Source: Gorillibacterium sp. (lineage in GTDB: Bacteria; Bacillota; Bacilli; Paenibacillales; NBRC-103111). From it: a stretch of DNA of 5,594 nt. Location of the stretch: the NCBI GenBank assembly GCA_014380705.1, contig JACMJI010000153.1, positions 1-5,594 of the forward strand, written 5' to 3'. Position 1 is the stretch's first letter. Every line of letters starts with the position of its first letter. The translations under genes and the position numbers were made by a program. The notes beneath the pieces are model-generated. The model did not search any database. It was not told the DNA's origin and was given only the letters and a program-made list of their open reading frames with translations. Shown here piece after piece: positions 1 through 4,528 of the stretch.

Positions 1-761
1 GTTAAACCACTCGGACGGTTAACCGTTTTGCCACCGTTTGAGATCACCGCTGGGTAGCTGGAAATCCAAGTGATCGTTGATCCAAGACTTCCGATCGTTG
101 GCAGCTTGTCGAATGCCTGGGTTACGCTTCCCATATTATCATTGCCGCCAAAGTCGATAACAAGTGCGGCTTTATCGGCCGCTACCCTCTGTGCATCGCT
201 CATTTGGGCCTTAACAATCACTTCAAACATTTTCGTATCTACATAGGTACCACTGGTTATTGTTGCAACGAAAACAACTTTTACATCAACCGTAGACCGA
301 TTAACGGTTTTACCATCGTTCGTTATAACAGCAGGATTACCGGAGACCCATGTAATCTGTGAACCATTGCTGCCCGTCATCGGCAACTTATCAAACGGCT
401 GAGTGACACTTGCTGCATTGTCATTACCGCCAAAGTCAATCGCAAGTGCAGCTTTATCTGCTGCTACTCTCTGCGCTTCCCCTACTTGAGCCTTTATCGT
501 TAGCTCAAATACTTTATAGTCTGCTTTGGAACCATTAGTAATGGTAGCGATCATCAGTACCTTTACATCGCCCGTAGTTATAAGTGGCCGGTTAATCGTC
601 TTACCATCGTTGGTGATGATTTCAGGGTTTGAAGACATCCAAGTAATGACGGAACCTTTTTGACCACGTAATGGCAGACTTGCGAACGGTTTAGTGACAG
701 TGTTAGCTTTATCACCACTAGCATACGTAATATTCAAGTTAGCCTTATCTGATGCTACGCG
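1..761 (-). repeat. Three tandem Ig-like protein repeats (about 94-97 aa units)
   Basis: Inside the secreted protein, unit 1 spans about 761-471 (residues 83-179), unit 2 about 470-189 (residues 180-273), and unit 3 from about 188 past the window edge. Units 2 and 3 are the closest pair: RVAADKAAL.IDFGGNDN is shared almost residue for residue and the DNA is also clearly similar. Unit 1 is more diverged (ASDKANLNITYASGDK in place of the IDFGGNDN opening). Such arrays usually act as spacers or carbohydrate/surface-interaction modules; the role here is inferred. Confidence 0.8.
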
Positions 762-1007
762 CGCCACAGATGACTTTTGCTCTTCTTCTTGTTTCTTGAT
801 TTTGTCATTCCATTTTTGCTTGAACTTATTTAAGTATTCCTTGTTTTTTTGTTGCCATTTATTCCAATGTTTATCATCATGGTTTGAGTAGTTATGCTTA
901 CCCCCTTTATTCTCGTCTTCATCATTATCGGCAAGAGCGGCTCCAGGCAAGACCGTACTAATCAAAAGGACACTAGCAACTACGAAGGATAGTATCTTCT
1001 TATTCAT
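1..1007 (-). CDS. Secreted protein with tandem atrophied-Ig-like (aBig-type) repeats, 3' end outside the window
   Basis: Only the first 335 codons are present; the frame is open to base 1 with no stop. Residues 1-27 form a classic Sec signal peptide: a KK n-region, a hydrophobic stretch (LSFVVASVLLIS) and a likely signal peptidase I site after ALA. Residues 28-80 are a highly charged, Lys/Asp/Glu/His/Asn-rich linker with no predicted fold. From residue 83 on, units of about 94-97 residues repeat. Each opens with RVAxDKAxLxI, then shows a K/FxxLP segment, an ITW.S.NPxxI core, NDGKTxNR, and a closing ATIT.G....xFExxVKAQ strand. This matches the atrophied bacterial Ig domain pattern common in Paenibacillaceae surface and secreted enzymes. 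The ATG at 1007 is supported by AAAAGGAGAGG (1026-1016). A terminator lies upstream, so the gene probably has its own promoter in 1027-1100, but no convincing one is visible. Any catalytic domain would lie beyond the window, so the function is unknown. Confidence 0.85.
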   Translation of the reverse strand, partial: MNKKILSFVVASVLLISTVLPGAALADNDEDENKGGKHNYSNHDDKHWNKWQQKNKEYLNKFKQKWNDKIKKQEEEQKSSVARVASDKANLNITYASGDKANTVTKPFASLPLRGQKGSVITWMSSNPEIITNDGKTINRPLITTGDVKVLMIATITNGSKADYKVFELTIKAQVGEAQRVAADKAALAIDFGGNDNAASVTQPFDKLPMTGSNGSQITWVSGNPAVITNDGKTVNRSTVDVKVVFVATITSGTYVDTKMFEVIVKAQMSDAQRVAADKAALVIDFGGNDNMGSVTQAFDKLPTIGSLGSTITWISSYPAVISNGGKTVNRPSGL

Positions 1008-1100
1008 CTTTAAATCCTCTCCTTTTCAACCCGAGATAACCTTAAGACGGGAATTGGTAAAATATGTTGCAGAGAATCCTTAGAAAATTTTCCTTTCTTT

Positions 1101-1135
1101 AAAAAAACAAAAATGGAGCCCAGTAGGCCCCATTT
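1101..1135 (-). terminator. Rho-independent terminator of cheX
   Basis: Read on the minus strand, 1135-1126 (AAATGGGGCC) pairs with 1120-1111 (GGCTCCATTT) across a 5-nt loop (1125-1121). The stem is 10 bp with a single G-U wobble. It is followed at once by a T-rich tract (TTGTTTTTTT, 1110-1101). It sits about 40 bp past the cheX stop and separates cheX from the secreted-protein gene. Confidence 0.88.
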
Positions 1136-1175
1136 CTAATGACGAACATATTTGAGTCTTGGATTCATGATTTGG

Positions 1176-1631
1176 TCATGTAATTACATAAATATCAAAT
1201 GCGCCGTAGGAATGAATGTTTAGCGGGATAGCCAAGGCTTTCGGTGCACCTTTGCTCCAAAGAGTCCGCATATCCATAAAAGAGGGTGGAGTAATATCAA
1301 TAACAATACCCTGATTGTATAAAAGTGTACTCGCATTACCGCTGATCATATTAGCTAATTCTGATATCGCACTGCGACTAAGCTCGTCAAAGTCAGTCAA
1401 GGAATACCCGCCCATCATAGCGGAAGCAATCTTGAGTGCGACTTGCTCTGGAAAACCGAAGACGATATCCCCTGTCAATCCGCCAAGGATACCGATCTTT
1501 AGCCAAACGTAATCAGAGGTTAGCTCAATCTGTTTAATTTTGAGTTCTCCCAATGTCGGTTTAACCTGAATCAATGATTCAATAACCGTACAGGAAGACA
1601 TTAAGAACGGGTTAATATATGCTGCCTGCAT
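1176..1631 (-). CDS. cheX: CheX-family chemotaxis phosphatase
   Basis: A 151-residue cytoplasmic protein, the usual size for CheX, which removes the phosphoryl group from CheY-P and so resets the flagellar motor signal. The N-terminal YINPF (residues 5-9) is typical of the family. The catalytic ExxN motif is visible as E91-L-A-N94 in the helix SAISELANMISGNA (88-100), whose Glu and Asn are the residues that position water for CheY-P hydrolysis in CheX/CheC. The family's two-beta/helix layout is consistent with the GGLTGDIVFGF strand (50-60) and the C-terminal AFDIYVI strand. The ATG at 1631 has GAGG (1642-1639) 7 nt upstream. The gene stands alone between its own promoter/riboswitch leader and a terminator, with no che or flagellar gene beside it in this window. 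Family membership is seen; CheY-P as substrate is inferred from the family. A divergent non-chemotactic CheX-like role remains possible. Confidence 0.88.
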   Translation of the reverse strand: MQAAYINPFLMSSCTVIESLIQVKPTLGELKIKQIELTSDYVWLKIGILGGLTGDIVFGFPEQVALKIASAMMGGYSLTDFDELSRSAISELANMISGNASTLLYNQGIVIDITPPSFMDMRTLWSKGAPKALAIPLNIHSYGAFDIYVIT

Positions 1632-1707
1632 TGTCTCGCCTCACTAACTCCCAAAGATTCTGTGAATCAAGCGATAGCGTATCCGACCGGGTTCTACTTC
1701 AAGTCAT
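1632..1707 (-). promoter_or_regulatory. Expression platform between riboswitch aptamer and cheX start
   Basis: This leader segment follows the aptamer. It holds TATCGCTTG (1676-1668), the exact complement of CAAGCGATA just 5' of the aptamer (1793-1785). It also holds GGGAGTTAGT (1652-1643), which can pair with ACTAGCTCCC (1736-1727) in the aptamer's P3 arm through 10 bp with one G-U. The latter abuts the GAGG ribosome binding site (1642-1639). A small GATTC-ACA-GAATC hairpin (1668-1656) lacks a U-tract. No intrinsic terminator is visible here, so control of translation initiation is the likelier mode (inference). Confidence 0.5.
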
Positions 1708-1793
1708 TCGGCAACCTGGCAACCATGGGAGCTAGTCCGTTAGGCCCAAAGCTTTGCGTCCCCGCTTTTCAACGAGTTTGCCATTATCGCTTG
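1708..1793 (-). promoter_or_regulatory. Cyclic-di-GMP-I (GEMM-I) riboswitch aptamer
   Basis: The minus strand shows the conserved GEMM-I core in order. GGCAAAC (1782-1776) is followed by the P2 hairpin CTCGTT-GAAA-AGCGGG (1776-1761) with its GAAA tetraloop, then GGACGCAAAGC (1761-1751). The tetraloop-receptor halves CCTAA (1744-1740) and ATGG (1726-1723) flank a P3 apical region, and GCCAGGTTGCCG (1720-1709) closes the 3' side. The GG before CAAAC carries a G where cGAMP-selective GEMM-I variants have an A, which favours c-di-GMP as ligand (from recalled structural numbering, so moderate certainty). The aptamer starts about 30 nt after the predicted transcription start and ends about 75 nt before the cheX ATG. 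It should therefore act in cis on cheX. Whether ligand turns cheX on or off cannot be read from the sequence. Confidence 0.93.
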
Positions 1794-1802
1794 TCAGCTG
1801 AA

Positions 1803-1816
1803 GGGACTACGGTCCC
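1803..1816. other. 5'-end hairpin of the cheX leader
   Basis: In the minus-strand transcript, GGGAC-CGUA-GUCCC forms a 5-bp hairpin, with CTG/CAG (1822-1820 and 1799-1797) able to extend it after an internal loop. It lies within a few bases of the predicted transcript 5' end and just ahead of the riboswitch. It may protect the leader RNA or insulate aptamer folding (inference). Confidence 0.45.
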
Positions 1817-1822
1817 GCTAAC

Positions 1823-1857
1823 AGTATAAGTATAAAGGCATGTAGAAAATATATCAA
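1823..1857 (-). promoter_or_regulatory. Sigma-A-type promoter for the riboswitch-cheX transcript
   Basis: Minus strand: -35 TTGATA (1857-1852), 17-bp spacer, -10 TATACT (1834-1829), each close to the TTGACA/TATAAT consensus. TATACT is repeated directly at 1828-1823, which could allow a shifted start. Transcription would begin near 1822-1816, giving a leader of about 190 nt that includes the whole c-di-GMP aptamer. Confidence 0.75.
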
Positions 1858-1923
1858 TACCAATCTGAAAACTCTTGCATTCATTTTACATATTTCTTGC
1901 TTTAATAACATACGCAAGGGGAT

Positions 1924-2802
1924 CTAAAGTCCTGTAGCGTCTGCTTCTTCGAGTACGTTCACTAACTCATCATGGATATGACCATTCGTTGCTACGACAT
2001 TACGTACAGCTAAATTATAGGGATGATTCCTGGTATCTGTTATCCATCCACCGGATTCTTGAACAAGCAATGAGCCTGCAGCGATATCCCATGAATTCAA
2101 ATTAATCTCCCAGTACCCACTTAACCGACCTGCAGCTACATAGGCCAGATGGAGTGCAGCGGATCCACAGCTACGAATGTTCCTCACCTTAGGTACAACG
2201 GCTTGCAAACCTTTTAAATTCGTTGGAAGGGCAAGGGCTTGATCTGTCGGAAATCCCGTCGCAAGTAAGCTTTGTTGTAAGGTTGCATCCAGGGAAACAT
2301 TCATTTTCTTACCATGTAGATACGCGCCTTTGCCTTTCTCAGCTACAAAAAACTCATCATGGGATGGATCATATACAACACCAACAATGACTTCTCCTTT
2401 AAAGGCTAAGGCAACTGATACCGAATAGAAAGGGTAGGAATGTACATAATTGGTTGTGCCGTCAATTGGATCAACGATCCATAGGTATTCTGCCTCCTGC
2501 ACATCAGCAAGTGCTTTCGATGATGCGAGCGGGCCGGGCTCTACCCCCTCCTCGCCAAGGAAGGAGTGATTTGGAAAATGGGTTAGAATTAAGTTTTTAA
2601 TCATTGTTTCTGCGCCTTTATCGATCTCTGTGACTAAATCATGGTGGCTTGTCTTCACATCCAGCGAAGTGTAGGCACCCAGTTTGCTTTTGATCCATTC
2701 ACCGGCAATAGCAGCAGTGTTAATAGCTACCGCCGTGAAGCTTTTGCCGCTCGAAGAAAAGTGTACATTCACTTGGTCAGCCACAATGATCACTACTTTC
2801 AA
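1924..2802 (-). CDS. Inositol monophosphatase family protein (SuhB-like)
   Basis: A Mg2+-dependent, Li+-sensitive-type phosphatase of the IMPase/FBPase superfamily, cytoplasmic. Numbered from the TTG at 2802: LVTEID (56-61) carries the first metal-site Asp; GEE (83-85) holds E84; the signature WIVDPIDGTTN (108-118) supplies D111 and D114; the second signature WDIAAGSLLVQESGG (238-252) supplies D239. All metal ligands of the family are therefore present and the length (up to 292 aa) is normal. The substrate cannot be told from sequence: myo-inositol-1-phosphate, fructose-1,6-bisphosphate, NADP or histidinol phosphate are all used by relatives. The start is uncertain. There is no in-frame ATG; TTG 2802 and GTGs at codons 4, 7 and 11 all lack a good ribosome binding site. 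Recognisable family sequence begins near GKSFTAVAIN (19-28). A TATAAT sits only about 18 bp before the TTG. The gene stands between uvsE and the cheX promoter, with no evident terminator. Confidence 0.9.
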   Translation of the reverse strand: MKVVIIVADQVNVHFSSSGKSFTAVAINTAAIAGEWIKSKLGAYTSLDVKTSHHDLVTEIDKGAETMIKNLILTHFPNHSFLGEEGVEPGPLASSKALADVQEAEYLWIVDPIDGTTNYVHSYPFYSVSVALAFKGEVIVGVVYDPSHDEFFVAEKGKGAYLHGKKMNVSLDATLQQSLLATGFPTDQALALPTNLKGLQAVVPKVRNIRSCGSAALHLAYVAAGRLSGYWEINLNSWDIAAGSLLVQESGGWITDTRNHPYNLAVRNVVATNGHIHDELVNVLEEADATGL

Positions 2803-2819
2803 GTTAATTCTTAACTTTA

Positions 2820-2825
2820 ATTATA
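2820..2825 (-). promoter_or_regulatory. Possible -10 element for the IMPase gene
   Basis: A perfect TATAAT on the minus strand in the 93-bp gap after uvsE. A TAGTTT 17 bp upstream would be a poor -35. Transcription would start near 2812, about 10 nt before the TTG at 2802, so the mRNA would be almost leaderless or the real start would lie further in. Low certainty, because TATAAT is common in AT-rich gaps. Confidence 0.35.
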
Positions 2826-2895
2826 GTGGACTTACCTTGTAAAAACTACAGAAATTCCCCCAAAAATCATCGTTACTTATGACAAAGGCAGGAAG

Positions 2896-3918
2896 CTAGC
2901 CTTTTATTTCAATCGTAGCACCATCCATTCTACGAACATCTGGAAGTTTAGATAAATCATTCATCAAGGCAAAAAGTGCTTCATCCTTCTTTTTCGCTTC
3001 AATCATTACATCAAGTCGAGGTGTATCTGCTGCAATCATACGCAGAAAGCTATAAAGAGGCGCACTCTCCACATAATCGGCATGTGCTCTCAGGTTTTGC
3101 TCGTCCCTCGGACTAGATGAATGGATTTTGGGTGGGCTAAGCTCCCCTGGCCCGCCTGCCTGCAATAGGGGGAATCGACTGAATATGTCTTCTTCATTGC
3201 GCTCCCAGGTACGACGAATCCGTGACCATAGCTCCTCTAGGTGATCACCCATTCCAGGATTTACTTGGTGGTGATGAATATCCAGTACCATCGGAACGCC
3301 AATCTCCTCAGCGAAATCAAGCGTCTCCCTCGCCGTATAGGTCTTATCATCGTTCTCTAAGGTAAGGCGGTGACGCACCTCTGGTTTAAGTTCGGGGAAT
3401 CGCTCGCGAAACCGCGCAATTGCCACCGACTTATCCCCGTAAGTCCCACCAATGTGGATGTTGCACTTGGCACGTTCATCTAGCCCCATTGCGGTAAGCA
3501 TACGAGACTGATGCTCCAAATCCGCTAAACTTGTGCGTAGAACCTCCGAACGAGGAGTCGTCAGCACCGTAAAATGATCCGGATGAAGGCTAGTCCTCAT
3601 TTTGTGCAGGCGAACATAGTCCCCTATATCCTGGAAACGCTCAGCCAAAGCGGAAAAAGGCTCCCACCCCTCTGTTACCAGATGCGTAACTAGGGGTACG
3701 AGCCTCGAGGAAAAGCGGAACACATGAATGTCATGTGCCCGATTATGACGTAATATTCGTAGTGTATTTTGCAGATTCTCCTCTGCGATTCGTGTAAGTT
3801 TTCGCAGCGCGGCTTCACGGTCACCTATCTTGGAGAACATCGTGGCAGTCATGGTCTTCGATGGTGAGGCATTCGCAACATTCATAGACATCGCAACATA
3901 ACCGAAACGAACAATCAC
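2896..3918 (-). CDS. uvsE: UV DNA damage endonuclease UvsE/UVDE
   Basis: Nicks DNA 5' to UV photoproducts (cyclobutane dimers, 6-4 products), an alternative to UvrABC excision. It has a TIM-barrel fold with a cluster of Mn2+ ions. Starting at the GTG (340 aa), it opens with VIVRFGYVAMSM and ASPSKTMT, the usual family N-terminus. Expected metal ligands are all visible: H112 (SLHPDHF), H155 (NIHIGG), E188 (LENDD), D213 and H216 (LDIHHH), K264 and H266 (PKIHSSSP; the Lys is carboxylated in the Thermus enzyme), H279 (HADYV) and E307 (MIEAKKKD). An open frame runs 24 codons further up to 3990, but AGGAG (3930-3926) 7 nt before the GTG at 3918 decides the start. Oddities are a loop of about 18-22 extra residues between H216 and K264 (WERNEEDIF...GGPGELSPP) and His instead of the usual Gln after HPD. 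The gaps on both sides suggest separate transcription. Confidence 0.93.
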   Translation of the reverse strand: MIVRFGYVAMSMNVANASPSKTMTATMFSKIGDREAALRKLTRIAEENLQNTLRILRHNRAHDIHVFRFSSRLVPLVTHLVTEGWEPFSALAERFQDIGDYVRLHKMRTSLHPDHFTVLTTPRSEVLRTSLADLEHQSRMLTAMGLDERAKCNIHIGGTYGDKSVAIARFRERFPELKPEVRHRLTLENDDKTYTARETLDFAEEIGVPMVLDIHHHQVNPGMGDHLEELWSRIRRTWERNEEDIFSRFPLLQAGGPGELSPPKIHSSSPRDEQNLRAHADYVESAPLYSFLRMIAADTPRLDVMIEAKKKDEALFALMNDLSKLPDVRRMDGATIEIKG

Positions 3919-3925
3919 GCGTAAG

Positions 3926-3935
3926 CTCCTCCCCC
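3926..3935 (-). promoter_or_regulatory. Strong ribosome binding site fixing the uvsE GTG start
   Basis: Minus strand GGGGGAGGAG (3935-3926) lies 7 nt ahead of the GTG at 3918. Nothing comparable precedes the ATG at 3990 or the in-frame ATG at codon 16 of the longer frame. It therefore decides the start in favour of the shorter protein, in line with the family N-terminus. Confidence 0.85.
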
Positions 3936-4193
3936 GAAAATGCATGCTTATACCTGTATACTGTCGGCTCCAAAAGCAGGGAAAATGCACCCCTTACCAA
4001 GCTATTGACCGCGATAAGAAACCATATAATGAAGGCTAATTGTATATTAGCGTTTCCAAAACATACAGTCTTTATCAAGGACAACACCAGAAGGCTACTT
4101 CTAGATTCAGACATTATTTCACTGGTTAAGCATCCATCGAGGGCAGGTCATGGATAATCCTTCGTTCCCGTAACTTTTATTGTACAAGAATAA

Positions 4194-4523
4194 TTATGCT
4201 TGCTTCGCTTCCTGATCCCGAAAAAACATTTCATAGGCAAGCGTCGTTTCGACTTCAGACTCTAGCTCGGTTAGAAGACGGACCAACTCCATCTCCACTC
4301 CAGTTACTTCTTGTCCCTTAAAATCAATTTCGGCAATGGAGACAAGAATGCGGACAATCGCGATCGCCTTGTTCTCTGGCGAATAGGCAATTGTCTTCTG
4401 CCCGGTTGGGAAGATTCGAAACCCGGTTTTTGTCATTTTACACGTGCCATATTCAAGAAGATCATCCAGCTCCCGCTGATGCTTGAATTTACAAACGGAG
4501 TTAAATTCTGTGGCAAACCCCAA
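4194..4523 (-). CDS. Small conserved-looking protein, DUF2584-like
   Basis: A soluble protein of about 109 residues, without signal peptide or membrane segment. The N-terminus (M)GFATEFNSV, a GFRIFPTG segment at 34-41, and a following AIAIVRILVSIAEI strand resemble the DUF2584 layout as I remember it (MGMPxELNT... GYRIxPxG). The C-terminal third (72-105) is a Glu/Leu-rich helix absent from short DUF2584 members. Function is unknown. Two starts compete: GTG 4532, overlapping the ddl stop as GTGA but with no good ribosome binding site, and TTG 4523, preceded by AGGTGA (4534-4529) at 5 nt. I chose TTG because of that site and because the family-like N-terminus begins there. Either way the gene is tightly joined to ddl and should be co-transcribed and translationally coupled with it. 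No terminator is visible after its stop. Confidence 0.75.
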   Translation of the reverse strand: MGFATEFNSVCKFKHQRELDDLLEYGTCKMTKTGFRIFPTGQKTIAYSPENKAIAIVRILVSIAEIDFKGQEVTGVEMELVRLLTELESEVETTLAYEMFFRDQEAKQA

Positions 4524-4528
4524 GTTAA

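Noticed and set aside
1656..1668. GATTC-ACA-GAATC hairpin in the cheX leader as a riboswitch terminator
   Set aside because: The stem is 5 AT-rich base pairs with no real T-run after it, too weak for intrinsic termination.
2884..2904. AAAGGC / GCCTTT inverted repeat at the end of uvsE as a terminator
   Set aside because: The stem is only 6 bp with a 9-nt loop, includes the stop codon, and is not followed by a U-tract on the minus strand.
4024..4051. Plus-strand TTGACC...TATAAT as a promoter in the uvsE upstream gap
   Set aside because: The spacer is only 14 bp and nothing coding or RNA-like follows on the plus strand.
3821..4114. Open frame of 97 codons on the minus strand upstream of and overlapping uvsE
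   Set aside because: It overlaps the first third of uvsE in another frame, has no ribosome binding site before its ATG, and its Cys-rich C-terminal part is simply the out-of-frame reading of uvsE. The remaining 3919-4193 gap shows no recognisable gene.
4131..4156. ATCCAT / ATGGAT inverted repeat after the DUF2584-like gene as terminator or operator
   Set aside because: Only 6 bp with a loop of over 10 nt, no U-tract on either strand, and no symmetrical extension.
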